Of a stretch of 13,074 nucleotides of DNA, positions 1 through 9,785 are shown piece by piece. The stretch spans positions 1 through 13,074 of the forward strand of contig JALTZH010000150.1 in the NCBI GenBank assembly GCA_027051265.1. The letters run 5' to 3'. Under the pieces are notes generated by a model, which saw nothing but the letters and a program-made list of their open reading frames with translations, searched no databases and was not told where the DNA came from. Source of the stretch: an archaeon (GTDB taxonomy: Archaea > Hydrothermarchaeota > Hydrothermarchaeia > JALTZZ01 > JALUTC01). The first letter of the stretch is position 1; the number at the start of each line of letters is the position of its first letter. Made by a program: the position numbers and the translations under genes.

Positions 1-697
1 TATTGTATATATAATTACCTATATTAAAATATATAATTAAATTTTTATATATTATAAGCAAAACTATTAGTAATAAAATTTTTACATTTACATTTTTTAA
101 AGAAATTAGAACATGTTCCTTTTTAAGTTTGAATATTAATATCGTATAAACAATAGCTGACATTATTCCAGTTATCGTATTAGTTAGGATTGAAATTAAA
201 ACCAGAATTAATATGGGAGAGAATTCCATGAAGTACGATCTAATGAATTTTATTTCATTAAAATTTATAAAATTTTTTGCATAAATTATTCCAGATAATA
301 TTGATGCAACGGATAAAAAAAATGTGATCTTTATAACATCTAAATATTTCATGTTAAGAATTTCCATCGCCACTATTAAACTTGGATAAACAGGGATTGT
401 AAATACAAAAACATGTCGATACCAATAGTTTAAAAAGTTTATAATCTCTAACTTTTTTATTTTATACTTTTTCATAGCATTCTTTATAAGATATGCTGAC
501 AAATACGCACCACCAGGCATTGGAACTAGTCCAATGAATATTGGGAAAAAAACAACAAACGTCGTGTTAAAATTTTTATTCACTTTATAAATAATATTTT
601 TAAATATATTTGAATATTTTAGCATATTTATAAAATATAATAAAAGAAATATTGTAAAAACGATCCTTAAATTTTCAGTTACTATCGTATAGCCCAT
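1..697 (-). CDS. DUF401 family integral membrane protein, C-terminus cut off by the window edge
   Basis: The reading frame is open from an ATG at 697 through base 1 and shows 232 residues without a stop. It is strongly hydrophobic, with several membrane helices. The motifs PMPGGA (residues 59-64), NYWYRH (90-95) and PVYPSLI (102-108) match my memory of the DUF401 family of archaeal and thermophilic bacterial membrane proteins, whose transport role is only predicted. An in-frame TAG lies just upstream. A TATA-like box centred near 725 sits about 27 bases before the ATG, so leaderless transcription from this start is likely. Family members I recall have more sequence before the PMPGGA motif, so the N-terminus may be short by one or two helices. 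It lies 52 bases after asd on the same strand; a T6 run follows the asd stop, so the two genes may be separately transcribed. Substrate unknown. Confidence 0.72.
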   Translation of the reverse strand, partial: MGYTIVTENLRIVFTIFLLLYFINMLKYSNIFKNIIYKVNKNFNTTFVVFFPIFIGLVPMPGGAYLSAYLIKNAMKKYKIKKLEIINFLNYWYRHVFVFTIPVYPSLIVAMEILNMKYLDVIKITFFLSVASILSGIIYAKNFINFNEIKFIRSYFMEFSPILILVLISILTNTITGIMSAIVYTILIFKLKKEHVLISLKNVNVKILLLIVLLIIYKNLIIYFNIGNYIYN

Positions 698-720
698 ATA
701 AGATTTTTTCTATTGGATGT

Positions 721-730
721 TTTAAATAGA
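721..730 (-). promoter_or_regulatory. TATA-like box for the DUF401 gene
   Basis: On the minus strand this reads TCTATTTAAA. Its centre is about 27 bases from the ATG at 697, the usual archaeal TATA-to-start distance for a leaderless message. No ribosome binding site precedes the ATG, which fits. Confidence 0.45.
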
Positions 731-749
731 GGAACGATAAAAAATCTAG

Positions 750-1802
750 CTATAGATATCCCTTCTTGTATAAGAGTTCAGCATCTAAAATAGAAGCACC
801 TGCTGCACCTCTAACGAGATTATGTCCAGTTACAATGTATTTTATATCTAAAACTTCATCCTCTCTTATTCTACCTACAGTAACTGCCATGCCATTATAC
901 GTATTCCTATCTAGTCTAGGTTGTGGTCTATTAATCTCGTCTCTTACTATTACTGGATATTTTGGAGCTGATGGAAGATTTAGTTCCTGAGGCAATCCTT
1001 TAAAGCTTGCTAACGTTTTCTTTATTTCATCGACAGTTGCCTTGTCTCTTAATTTTAAAGAGACAGATAATGTATGTCCATGAATTACTGGAACACGTGT
1101 ACATGTTGCAGAAATCTTTATGTTTGGTTTTATAATTTTTCCATCTTCAATTCTTCCCAATATTTTAAGCGTTTCATTTTTAAGTTTTTCTTCCTCACCC
1201 TTAATAAAAGGTATTATGTTATCATGTATCTGCATCGCATATAATCCTTCATAACCAGCACCTGAAATTGCTTGCATAGATGTTGCTATTACTGCTTCGA
1301 CACCAAACTTATCATAGATTGGTTTAAGAGATAACATGAAAATACATGTTGTACAATTTGGATCTGTTATTAAAAAACCATCCCATTTGTTTTTTCTCTG
1401 CTGTATCTCTATCAATTCAAGATGCTCAGGATTAACCTCAGGAATAAGTAGTGGAACGAGATTATCCATTCTATATGCGCTTGCCTTACTTATAACCTTA
1501 AATTTCTCAGCAAACTTTGGTTCCAATTCTTTTGCAATACCAGAAGGAAGGGCTGAGAAGACTAGATCAACATCTGAACGCAATTCTTTCGGATTAGTTT
1601 CTTTAACCGTTATATCACGTACAATTTCAGGTATTGGTTTATTCAACGCCCATTTAGCGACGGTCTCGTATTTTTTTCCTGCAGATTCTTTGGAAGCCAT
1701 TAGTTCAACAATTTCAAACCATGGATGATTTGATAATATATCAACAAAAACCTGTCCTACTAACCCGGTTGCTCCAAGTATTGCAACGCGTATTCTATCC
1801 AT
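750..1802 (-). CDS. asd: Aspartate-semialdehyde dehydrogenase, archaeal type
   Basis: This cytoplasmic enzyme reduces aspartyl-4-phosphate to aspartate semialdehyde with NADPH, the branch point to threonine, methionine, isoleucine and lysine. The 350-residue length is normal for the archaeal/fungal type. The N-terminal Rossmann loop GATGLVGQ is at 10-17. The catalytic cysteine is Cys150 in DPNCTTC. SGAGYEG (180-186) and the RVPVIHGHT stretch (236-244) carry the substrate arginine and the general acid/base histidine, probably His243. Malonyl-CoA reductase of Sulfolobales is a close homologue and cannot be fully excluded by eye, but general metabolism favours Asd. It starts at ATG 1802, divergent from alba, and its leader has no clear ribosome binding site. 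DUF401 follows on the same strand. Confidence 0.93.
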   Translation of the reverse strand: MDRIRVAILGATGLVGQVFVDILSNHPWFEIVELMASKESAGKKYETVAKWALNKPIPEIVRDITVKETNPKELRSDVDLVFSALPSGIAKELEPKFAEKFKVISKASAYRMDNLVPLLIPEVNPEHLELIEIQQRKNKWDGFLITDPNCTTCIFMLSLKPIYDKFGVEAVIATSMQAISGAGYEGLYAMQIHDNIIPFIKGEEEKLKNETLKILGRIEDGKIIKPNIKISATCTRVPVIHGHTLSVSLKLRDKATVDEIKKTLASFKGLPQELNLPSAPKYPVIVRDEINRPQPRLDRNTYNGMAVTVGRIREDEVLDIKYIVTGHNLVRGAAGASILDAELLYKKGYL

Positions 1803-1867
1803 GAATAATTATAATATTCTTAAAAATAAAAACAATATCTGTAGATTTTAAATTAATTTTTATTAAA

Positions 1868-1882
1868 AATTCTTCGAGAATT
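1868..1882. promoter_or_regulatory. Inverted repeat between the divergent asd and alba promoters
   Basis: AATTCT and AGAATT are separated by TCG, giving two perfect 6-base arms. The site lies between a TATA-like run for asd (minus, about 1847-1855) and one for alba (plus, TTTAAAAA at about 1897-1904). That places it just upstream of both core promoters, where an archaeal activator or repressor could act on both. In such AT-rich DNA a chance palindrome is possible. Confidence 0.3.
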
Positions 1883-1892
1883 GATAATTTTC

Positions 1893-1934
1893 TTTTTTTA
1901 AAAATTTTTATTAATTTTAGAAAAATACGGGGTG
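1893..1934 (+). promoter_or_regulatory. alba core promoter and ribosome binding site
   Basis: A TTTTTTTAAAAATTTTTA stretch (1893-1910) contains the TATA-like element, and transcription would begin near 1922-1928. The short leader carries GGGGTG at about 1929-1934, a good match to the archaeal anti-Shine-Dalgarno GGTG core, spaced correctly for the ATG at 1942. This supports the chosen start. Confidence 0.5.
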
Positions 1935-1941
1935 TTATTGC

Positions 1942-2238
1942 ATGGCTGCAGAACAACAAAAGTCGCAACAAGAAAATGTAGTTTATATTGGTAAAAAACC
2001 TATAATGAACTATGTTCTTGCCGTAATTACACAATTTAATAATAATGCCAGTGAAGTTGCAATTAGAGCAAGGGGTAAAATGATCTCAAGAGCTGTTGAT
2101 GTTGCAGAAATTATAAGAAATAGATTTATACCAGATGTTAAAGTTAAAAACATCAGTATTGGAACAGAAACGTTAAAAAGTCCAGATGGTAAGACCGTTA
2201 ACATCTCATCAATAGAGATCGTGTTGGCAAGAGGTTAG
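1942..2238 (+). CDS. albA: Alba DNA/RNA-binding chromatin protein
   Basis: Alba dimers coat archaeal DNA and also bind RNA. The 98-residue protein has the full family pattern: a disordered, Gln-rich first 12 residues, then [12 protein letters not shown] (14-25), in which Lys18-Lys19 correspond to the acetylatable Lys16-Lys17 pair of Sulfolobus Alba. The helical region with [20 protein letters not shown] and a C-terminal beta strand ending ARG follow. The start is backed by a GGGGTG ribosome binding site. The gene is monocistronic: asd diverges upstream, and its stop codon (2236-2238) overlaps the stop codon of pcc1 on the other strand, so the two convergent messages overlap at their 3' ends. 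Confidence 0.96.
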   Translation: MAAEQQKSQQENVVYIGKKPIMNYVLAVITQFNNNASEVAIRARGKMISRAVDVAEIIRNRFIPDVKVKNISIGTETLKSPDGKTVNISSIEIVLARG

Positions 2239-2531
2239 CTTCGCTTCTTTTTATTATTTTTTATAATATTTATCTTTTTCATTTCCAAAACATCCGAAAT
2301 ATCGTTATAAATCTTTATCCATCTTAAATATGAAGAGATCGTTGCTATAAACGAACTTCTATCTTTTCCATAAATTTTTAGCATAAGCTTATTTCCTCTC
2401 CTTATCCAGAAGCATTTACTCCTATCACTTCTTGATGTTTTATGCTCGTTTTCAATAGCCTTAATTATTTTATCCATATCATCCATTTCCAATATTATAC
2501 AAGCGTAATGCTTGAACTCTCCTTGTATCAT
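2235..2531 (-). CDS. pcc1: KEOPS complex subunit Pcc1
   Basis: Pcc1 is the small dimerising subunit of KEOPS, which with Kae1, Bud32 and Cgi121 puts threonylcarbamoyl on A37 of tRNAs (t6A). The 98-residue product has the Pcc1 pattern: an N-terminal strand, a helix containing [16 protein letters not shown], then [12 protein letters not shown] (46-57) and the signature end of the fold, [13 protein letters not shown] (66-78). A lysine-rich tail follows. The ATG overlaps the TGA stop of the nurA-like gene (ATGA), so the two are probably translated in a coupled way as the third gene of the rtcA-nurA-pcc1 operon. No other KEOPS gene lies in the window. Identification rests on remembered family features, mainly the SYLRWI motif. 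Confidence 0.78.
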   Translation of the reverse strand: MIQGEFKHYACIILEMDDMDKIIKAIENEHKTSRSDRSKCFWIRRGNKLMLKIYGKDRSSFIATISSYLRWIKIYNDISDVLEMKKINIIKNNKKKRS

Positions 2532-3463
2532 TTATGTAATTCCTCTCTCAAACTTTTAAGGTTTAATCTTTTCATATAAAACTTTAGTTCACATTTTTTA
2601 ACTCTTGAATAGTAATGCGCTTTTCTTAATATGTACGGGTAACCACCTATACAAATAGACTTCAGTTTTGATGCGATCTCTCTTGCTTGTTTTTCATCAA
2701 TATAATCAGGAACTTCAATTAATAAAACTCTTTTACTATCTTTGAATTTTAAATAGAAATGTGAAAACGTATACCCTTTATCGTTAAGGTTTAAGAATTT
2801 ATATTTTGGTTTCGTATACCCTTCATCGATATGTTTTGAACATACACATATTTCTGGAATTTCCTTATCAAAATAGATATTTTTCGTGAAAGTCTTAGGT
2901 ATGCAAACGATATTCTTAACCGTTAGGATTAATTTTATCAAAGCATAATACTCTGATAACATCCTATTTAAATCAACATCATAATCTAATGTATCTAATG
3001 GAACTCTAGGAATTATATTAAATTTGATATTTTTATAATTAGATATAAAGTTTAAGATATCCATATAAAGAGAGCCATCGTATAGTATTATTGAGTTCTT
3101 AAACTTTATGTTATTTTTCAAAATAAGTCTTGTTTCAATTATTTTCCTATATATATCCAAGATTTCCCTTGCATCCTTTACTTTTATGTAATTTATTATA
3201 TTTATGTCAGCAAAATTATCTATTATATTTAAACGTTTTTCCTTTTCACTCAAAAGTATTGCAACTAAAATATAAAATATTCCATATCTTGTTATCTCAT
3301 AATTATATCCAGCATCAACAGCAATTGCATTTGTTGATTTGGAAGGTATATCTTCTTCTATAAAAATGTTATCTTTTATCTTTATCTTTTCTATGTTATA
3401 TATCCTTCTTTTTATTTCATATCTTTTCATCTTAAATGCTTTCGAAACAATACTTTTTATCAT
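2528..3463 (-). CDS. nurA: NurA-domain 5'-3' nuclease
   Basis: NurA is the Mn-dependent nuclease that works with the HerA helicase in archaeal DNA end resection. The 311-residue product carries its two acidic motifs: AVDAGYNYE, with the metal-binding Asp50, and ILYDGSLY, with Asp129. A C-terminal IGGYPYILRKAHYYSRV segment resembles the conserved GYP...L..A motif of the family. The middle is rich in Ile, Lys and Asn and diverged. No herA gene is present here, although the two are often adjacent in archaea. The start ATG (3461-3463) overlaps the rtcA stop, and the stop overlaps the pcc1 start. It could instead be a NurA paralogue with another partner. Confidence 0.8.
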   Translation of the reverse strand: MIKSIVSKAFKMKRYEIKRRIYNIEKIKIKDNIFIEEDIPSKSTNAIAVDAGYNYEITRYGIFYILVAILLSEKEKRLNIIDNFADINIINYIKVKDAREILDIYRKIIETRLILKNNIKFKNSIILYDGSLYMDILNFISNYKNIKFNIIPRVPLDTLDYDVDLNRMLSEYYALIKLILTVKNIVCIPKTFTKNIYFDKEIPEICVCSKHIDEGYTKPKYKFLNLNDKGYTFSHFYLKFKDSKRVLLIEVPDYIDEKQAREIASKLKSICIGGYPYILRKAHYYSRVKKCELKFYMKRLNLKSLREELHK

Positions 3464-4485
3464 CTACTAACACCTATTCCATCAACTTCTATGATGTTAT
3501 TCTCTCTTCTAAATTTAATTCCAAGTATCTTTTCTATTGTTTTTATATTCGTTACACAATGCTTTGTAAACTCCTGTATCCTAACTTTTGATCTTCCCGA
3601 AGCTATAGCTAAGAATGGAAGAATTTGATCCGACATATGTTTGTCAAGTGCTGCACCGCTAGAGATACTTCGGAACAATTCTTCTGCTGCAACTTCACCA
3701 ACTCTTTCAGCTGGTATGCCGCGTTCACCTATATTATCACTTCCAAGTACTGTTTTTTCACAAATAGCATATAACGTTATACAAGTTCCTGGACAAATCG
3801 CTTTTACAACGTTCTCCGTTATTGTTATATTTCTGAAACCTTTCTTTTCCAAATATTTTCTCGCTGCTCTTGCTTGTCTTTCAACTATATGTGAAGGAAG
3901 GTTTGCAACAACACTTCTACCTCTTATTTCTAAAACGTTTCCACGTTCTACTAATTTTATTGGTTTAAGTTTATCAACTGGATGTATTTTTATAACAACT
4001 TCTGCTCCACCTTTTGGATAGAAGCCTTCTCTCAAAACTGTTATCTCTGCACTATATCCCATTTTAGATACAATTGGTAAAAAAACATTTTTAACGTAAT
4101 CTATGGTTGGAGCCCACTTTCCAGCCGTAGCGCCACCTTTAACTCTTATTATTACAGTATCGTTTGCAAAACATCCAGCTAGTTGTATTGATTGAAACAA
4201 TAATGCAACAGATCCAGCTGTAGAAATTCTTGCCTCTATTTCTTTTGCTTCAATTTCACCAGGTATGAACTCTATCCACATCGATCCAAGTTTTGCACCC
4301 CTAACTTTAGCATTACAAAGTTTTGCCAGTGTTAAAATTCCTTCCAAATGTTGTGCTCTTAAACCAGGATTACTTCTTGCTTTTCTTATGTTTATAACTC
4401 TTATTGGTTTTTTTACTATTGCAGCCAAACCTATTGAAGTTCTAAGTATTTGTCCACCACCTTCAGAACCATCTATTGTTATCAT
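3460..4485 (-). CDS. rtcA: RNA 3'-terminal phosphate cyclase
   Basis: RtcA uses ATP to turn RNA 3'-phosphate ends into 2',3'-cyclic phosphates through a covalent AMP-histidine intermediate. The 341 residues match the family in length and motifs. The N-terminal ITIDGSEGGGQILRTS (2-17) is followed by NPGLRAQHLEGI (39-50), the KGGATAGKW segment (116-124), FYPKGGAEV (155-163) and the catalytic DKHMSDQ, with His283 as the AMP acceptor. The presence of this histidine separates RtcA from the eukaryotic Rcl1 branch, which lacks it. It is the first gene of a tight operon with nurA and pcc1. A plausible TATA run on the minus strand lies near 4529-4545, in the intergenic region shared with the thermosome gene. 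Confidence 0.95.
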   Translation of the reverse strand: MITIDGSEGGGQILRTSIGLAAIVKKPIRVINIRKARSNPGLRAQHLEGILTLAKLCNAKVRGAKLGSMWIEFIPGEIEAKEIEARISTAGSVALLFQSIQLAGCFANDTVIIRVKGGATAGKWAPTIDYVKNVFLPIVSKMGYSAEITVLREGFYPKGGAEVVIKIHPVDKLKPIKLVERGNVLEIRGRSVVANLPSHIVERQARAARKYLEKKGFRNITITENVVKAICPGTCITLYAICEKTVLGSDNIGERGIPAERVGEVAAEELFRSISSGAALDKHMSDQILPFLAIASGRSKVRIQEFTKHCVTNIKTIEKILGIKFRRENNIIEVDGIGVSR

Positions 4486-4550
4486 CTTAAAAATTATAAA
4501 AAATCTTATCTAAAGTATAAACGAATTTATAATTATTAAATAGGGACGAA

Positions 4551-4622
4551 TAATGAATTTATATATATGTACTTCGTGATATTTAGTATCTAATTATAAT
4601 ATTTGTGATAAATTCTTCATTA
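4551..4622. repeat. Imperfect inverted repeat between rtcA and the thermosome gene
   Basis: TAATGAATTTAT (4551-4562) is matched by ATAAATTCTTCATTA (4608-4622), its reverse complement with three extra bases. The arms flank about 45 bases in the divergent promoter region. This could be a regulatory site for the chaperone gene or an accident of AT-rich sequence. Confidence 0.25.
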
Positions 4623-4630
4623 TAACAAAA

Positions 4631-4671
4631 TATTTTTATAGAACTACATATTTATTTATTATTTAGGGTGA
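4631..4671 (+). promoter_or_regulatory. Thermosome promoter and ribosome binding site
   Basis: TATTTTTATA at 4631-4640 is a TATA-like box that would place transcription start near 4660. The leader carries AGGGTGA at 4665-4671, eight bases before the ATG, a strong archaeal ribosome binding site in line with a highly expressed chaperone. Confidence 0.55.
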
Positions 4672-4678
4672 AATTTTT

Positions 4679-6307
4679 ATGGCCGCACAGTTAGGTGGTA
4701 CACCAATATTAATCTTACCTGAAAAAACGCAAAGAATCGTTGGTAAAGATGCTCAAAGAGCAAATATTCTAGCTGCAAGAATAATCGGTGAAGCGTTGAG
4801 AACAACACTTGGACCAAAAGGAATGGACAAAATGCTAGTAGATAATCTCGGTGATATAGTTGTAACGAACGATGGTGTAACGATTTTAAAAGAGATGGAA
4901 GTTGAACATCCAGCAGCAAAAATGCTTGTAGAAATTGCTAAAGCTCAAGATGCTGAAGCCGGTGATGGGACTACGACGGTTGTAGTTTTAGCAGGGGAAC
5001 TATTGAAGAAGGCTGAGGAATTATTGGATCAAGATATTCATCCAACAGTTATTGCAAACGGATATAGAATGGCTGCAGATAAAGCAATGGAACTGTTGGA
5101 GAAAATAGCAAGACCTGTTAGTATAGATGATAGAGATACATTAAAAAAGGTTGCCCTAACATCAATGACAGGTAAAGCTTCAGAGGCTGCGAAAGATTTT
5201 CTTGGAGATTTAGTTGTTAAAGCTGTTACATCCATTGTAGAAAAACAAAACGGAAAAGTTACAATAGATATCGATAATATAAAGATCGAGAAAAAAGAAG
5301 GAGAAAGCATTGAAAATACAGAACTCGTTAAAGGTATAGTTATAGATAAAGAAGTTGTTCATCCAGGAATGCCTAAAAGGGTTGAAAATGCAAGAATAGC
5401 ATTGATAAATGCCCCTCTTGAAATTGAAAAAACAGAATTCGATGCAGAAATAAGAATTACAGATCCAAGTCAAATAAAAGCCTTTTTGGATGAGGAAGAA
5501 AAAATACTAAGAGAAATGGTTGAAAAAATTGTTCAAGTTGGAGCAAATGTTGTATTCTGCCAAAAGGGTATTGATGATATTGCTCAGCATTATTTAGCAA
5601 AGCATAAGATATTAGCAGTTAGAAGAGTTAAAAAGTCAGACATGGAAAAGTTAGCAAAAGCAACAGGTGGAAGAATTGTTACAAACCTACAAGATTTAAC
5701 ACCAGATGATCTTGGATATGCAGGTTTAGTCGAAGAAGTTAAAGTAGGAAAAGACAACATGGTCTTTGTAAGAGATTGTAAAGATCCTAAATCTGTAACA
5801 ATACTGGTTAGAGGAGGTTCTGAACACATTGTTTCAGAAATTGAAAGAAATATAAACGATGCAATTCATGCTGTTACAAATGCAATTAAAGATGGAAAAG
5901 TATTACCAGGTGGTGGTGCTGCAGAAATTGACCTCGCATTAAAACTTAGAGATTACGCAAAAACTGTTGGAGGAAGAGAACAGTTAGCAATTGAATCCTT
6001 TGCTGAAGCCTTAGAATCTGTTCCTGCAGCACTTGCAGAAAATGCCGGTTTGGATCCAATTGATATATTAGTAGAATTGAGAGCTGCTCATGAACAAGGT
6101 AAGACAAGTTATGGTATAGATGTATATGAAGGAAAAGTTAAGGATATGTATGAACTCGGCGTCATTGAACCTTTAAAGGTTAAGAAACACGCCATTGCAG
6201 CAGCAGCAGAGGCTGCGATTGCTATATTGAGAATAGATGATGTTATAGCAGCACAAAAACTTGAAAAAGAAAAGAAAGAAGAAAAGAAAGAGGAAAAACC
6301 TGAATAA
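4679..6307 (+). CDS. ths: Thermosome subunit (group II chaperonin)
   Basis: The product is a subunit of the ATP-driven, double-ring chaperonin that folds cytoplasmic proteins in archaea. At 542 residues it is full length. The equatorial domain shows [11 protein letters not shown] (43-53), NDGVTIL (64-70) and the ATPase loop GDGTTT (95-100). The central apical portion contains the segment that forms the built-in lid of group II chaperonins. The C-terminal equatorial half has the LPGGGAAE and [13 protein letters not shown] motifs. The tail is a short Lys/Glu-rich run rather than the Gly-Met repeat seen in some archaea. Codon use is more GC-rich than its neighbours, as expected for a strongly expressed gene. 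It converges on tgt with only two bases between the stop codons. Whether it is an alpha or beta subunit cannot be told here. Confidence 0.97.
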   Translation: MAAQLGGTPILILPEKTQRIVGKDAQRANILAARIIGEALRTTLGPKGMDKMLVDNLGDIVVTNDGVTILKEMEVEHPAAKMLVEIAKAQDAEAGDGTTTVVVLAGELLKKAEELLDQDIHPTVIANGYRMAADKAMELLEKIARPVSIDDRDTLKKVALTSMTGKASEAAKDFLGDLVVKAVTSIVEKQNGKVTIDIDNIKIEKKEGESIENTELVKGIVIDKEVVHPGMPKRVENARIALINAPLEIEKTEFDAEIRITDPSQIKAFLDEEEKILREMVEKIVQVGANVVFCQKGIDDIAQHYLAKHKILAVRRVKKSDMEKLAKATGGRIVTNLQDLTPDDLGYAGLVEEVKVGKDNMVFVRDCKDPKSVTILVRGGSEHIVSEIERNINDAIHAVTNAIKDGKVLPGGGAAEIDLALKLRDYAKTVGGREQLAIESFAEALESVPAALAENAGLDPIDILVELRAAHEQGKTSYGIDVYEGKVKDMYELGVIEPLKVKKHAIAAAAEAAIAILRIDDVIAAQKLEKEKKEEKKEEKPE

Positions 6308-6309
6308 TT

Positions 6310-7727
<1,418 letters not shown>

Positions 7728-8010
7728 AACTTCTCACACCCTTTTCTTTTAACTGTTTTCTTAATCTCTCAGCATATTCCTTTGAAATTTCCCCCTTATT
7801 TTCGAGGTATTGAATAACTTCCAATCCTTCCTTTTCATCCTTACATCTTCTCAAGAAATCGATAACATCCGGTTCATAATAGTTGGAAGGTTTTTTTTCA
7901 GCATACTTTAAATCAGATCTTATGGATGATATTCTAACGGTTAGACATTTGTTTTCTTCGATTTCCTTGATTAAATTAGGAAACAACTTCTTAAGCATAT
8001 CGTAATTCAT

Positions 8011-8058
8011 CTTTGAACACCTTGATAATATAATTAAATCGTAACATTAAGATACTTA
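8011..8058. promoter_or_regulatory. Compact divergent promoter between DUF2095 and the transporter-like gene
   Basis: Only 48 bases separate the two divergent start codons. ATATAATTAAAT (about 8027-8038) can serve as a TATA box on either strand. For the plus gene it lies some 25 bases before ATG 8059, implying a leaderless message. For the minus gene it leaves a short leader carrying AAGGTG. The two transcription units therefore probably compete for or share TBP binding. Confidence 0.4.
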
Positions 8059-9123
8059 ATGATGCAGTTAATTTTGTTGAGAAGTACCTATATCGTTTTA
8101 GGAATTGTATGGGGGTTGTATTATGCAACTACAAGAGTCTATTATATAAAAAATTTTGAAGAGAATTTTTCCATTCTTTTAGCGTTAGAATATGTTGCAA
8201 TGTTTTTATCGATATTCTTCGTAAAAATACTTAAGTATAAAACGATATTAATATTTATCCGTATTTTACCACTTACATTCTTTTTAATACCAATATTTAA
8301 AAGTAAACAAATATATTTAATTGCTATTTTTACGCTATGTATTTCTTATTCTATAGCTTTTCCAATTATATTAAAAGTAATTCATAAAGAGTATCCAAGG
8401 TTTATAATTTATGGAAGTATAGGTTTTTCGATAGGTAGTATACTTATGGGAATAGTTTCAAGTTTTAGTTACGATTATGTCTTTTACGTTATTGCATTAT
8501 TATTAATCCTATGTTATTCTATTATAATGTCTTATTATAATCCTGCAGATATTTATGACAATATAAGAGAGTATAAGTTTTCAAAACATCTATTTATAAT
8601 CGTATTAATAATTGCTTTCTCATCATCTAGTATGGATATGGTTTATGCATATTCATCGTATAAATTGAACACTTTGCTAAACAACGAAATATTGTATGGA
8701 ATTCTTTATGGAGGTATTTCACCAATAATCTTACTTGTATTAAAAAAACATCTTGATAAAATATATTTCAGTAAAAATCCTTTCATAGTTGCATTCTTGA
8801 TGCTGTTTTTCATCACATTATATCTCAATTCATTACTTATATTTTCAGGAGTAATCTTTATTATTCTGTGGCAAATTCCTGTTTATCCTTTTTACGAAGC
8901 TGCAATGTTATCTTTAATAATAAATCTCCTAAAAAATAAGGAACTTGCTTCAGGAATTTTTCTAACAAGTTTTGGAGTTGCCGGTTTTATATTTTTATTT
9001 ATATATAATGTACTTGATATTATTGAAACGTATCTTCCTACGATAGTTTTATTGTTAATGGTATCGTCTATTTTGATTTTAAAATTTTTATTAATAAAAA
9101 TATACTATAATAACAAATTATAA
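8059..9123 (+). CDS. Twelve-helix membrane protein, possibly MFS-type transporter
   Basis: The 354-residue product is almost wholly hydrophobic. About 12 membrane helices can be drawn, at roughly 5-24, 36-56, 62-80, 84-105, 115-135, 138-158, 177-197, 211-228, 242-260, 261-279, 298-318 and 325-348. The polar loop after the sixth (160-175) would be the central cytoplasmic loop, splitting the protein into two six-helix halves as in the major facilitator superfamily. Helix 5 carries the glycine-rich YGSIGFSIGSILMG (118-131), typical of MFS packing helices. At 354 residues it is short for the superfamily, with very short loops. There is no recognisable substrate signature. Two ATGs stand in tandem at the start. 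The hxlB gene begins 28 bases downstream on the same strand, so a sugar or phosphate-ester substrate is conceivable but unproven. Confidence 0.6.
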   Translation: MMQLILLRSTYIVLGIVWGLYYATTRVYYIKNFEENFSILLALEYVAMFLSIFFVKILKYKTILIFIRILPLTFFLIPIFKSKQIYLIAIFTLCISYSIAFPIILKVIHKEYPRFIIYGSIGFSIGSILMGIVSSFSYDYVFYVIALLLILCYSIIMSYYNPADIYDNIREYKFSKHLFIIVLIIAFSSSSMDMVYAYSSYKLNTLLNNEILYGILYGGISPIILLVLKKHLDKIYFSKNPFIVAFLMLFFITLYLNSLLIFSGVIFIILWQIPVYPFYEAAMLSLIINLLKNKELASGIFLTSFGVAGFIFLFIYNVLDIIETYLPTIVLLLMVSSILILKFLLIKIYYNNKL

Positions 9124-9136
9124 TGTAGTTAAAAAA

Positions 9137-9151
9137 ATCTTTTAAAAAGAT
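9137..9151. promoter_or_regulatory. Palindrome abutting the hxlB start codon
   Basis: ATCTTTT and AAAAGAT flank a single A, giving a perfect 15-base palindrome that ends at the base before the ATG. It is too close to act as the TATA box for that start. It could be an operator or simply AT-rich noise; no clear ribosome binding site is present. Confidence 0.22.
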
Positions 9152-9739
9152 ATGAATGACATTCGATTGATAACACGTTACCTCTTAAAACATATAGAGA
9201 GAATTATTAATGAAATAGATACGTTTGATGCGGATATTTTTATAAACGAGATAGCTAAAAGCAAAAGAATATTTACATATGGTGCCGGTCGCTCTGGTCT
9301 TGTTGCAAAAGCATTTGCTATGAGATTAATGCATCTGGGTAAGACTGTTTATATAATAGGAGATATAATAACACCCGCTATAACCAAAGATGATTGTTTA
9401 ATCTTGATCTCTGGTTCTGGTGAAACGTTATCCGTTATCAATACAGCTAAAATTGCTAAACAGATAGGAAGTAAAATTTTGAGCATAACATCATATCCGA
9501 ATTCAACCCTTGCAAAACTTTCTGATCATGTCGTTATAATAAAAGGAAGAACAAAATTAGATGGTGAAACCGATTATTTCATAAGACAAATAATAGGAGA
9601 GTATAAATCTTTAGCACCTTTAGGTACGTTATTCGAATTAGCAACTATGCTTTTTTTAGATGCAGTAATTGCAAGATTGATGGATATATTAAAAGTTACC
9701 GAAGAAGACATGAGGTCTCGACATGCAACTATTGAGTAA
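9152..9739 (+). CDS. hxlB: 6-phospho-3-hexuloisomerase (SIS-domain)
   Basis: This enzyme interconverts fructose 6-phosphate and arabino-3-hexulose 6-phosphate. In archaea lacking the oxidative pentose pathway it works with hexulose-phosphate synthase in reverse to make ribulose 5-phosphate for nucleotides. The 195 residues form one SIS domain: the phosphosugar loop GAGRSG (44-49) followed by LVAKAFAMRLMHLG, the second SIS loop SGSGET (87-92), then APLGTLFE (155-162), whose glutamate (Glu162) matches the proposed catalytic residue, and the family's C-terminal RHATIE (190-195). That ending is diagnostic for this isomerase over other SIS proteins. The partner synthase (hxlA) is not in the window. 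It may be co-transcribed with the upstream membrane protein. Confidence 0.92.
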   Translation: MNDIRLITRYLLKHIERIINEIDTFDADIFINEIAKSKRIFTYGAGRSGLVAKAFAMRLMHLGKTVYIIGDIITPAITKDDCLILISGSGETLSVINTAKIAKQIGSKILSITSYPNSTLAKLSDHVVIIKGRTKLDGETDYFIRQIIGEYKSLAPLGTLFELATMLFLDAVIARLMDILKVTEEDMRSRHATIE

Positions 9740-9743
9740 ACAA

Positions 9744-9760
9744 TCTCTTACTATAAGAGA
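9744..9760. terminator. Hairpin between convergent hxlB and larE
   Basis: TCTCTTA and TAAGAGA flank CTA, a perfect 7-base stem with a 3-base loop just after the hxlB stop. It lacks a following T-run on either strand, so it may be a 3'-end processing or stability element rather than a true terminator. Confidence 0.35.
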
Positions 9761-9785
9761 GAAATGCTATGTAACGAAATGATGA

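Noticed and set aside
766-1728. Plus-strand open frames opposite asd
   Set aside because: They lie antisense to a clear full-length enzyme and have no motif or ribosome binding site.
1795-2034. Minus-strand frame across the asd-alba spacer
   Set aside because: It overlaps both promoters and the start of alba, with a low-complexity Ile/Lys/Phe product typical of AT-rich noise.
5038-5829. Minus-strand open frames opposite the thermosome gene
   Set aside because: They are shadows of a highly conserved coding region and show no family features.
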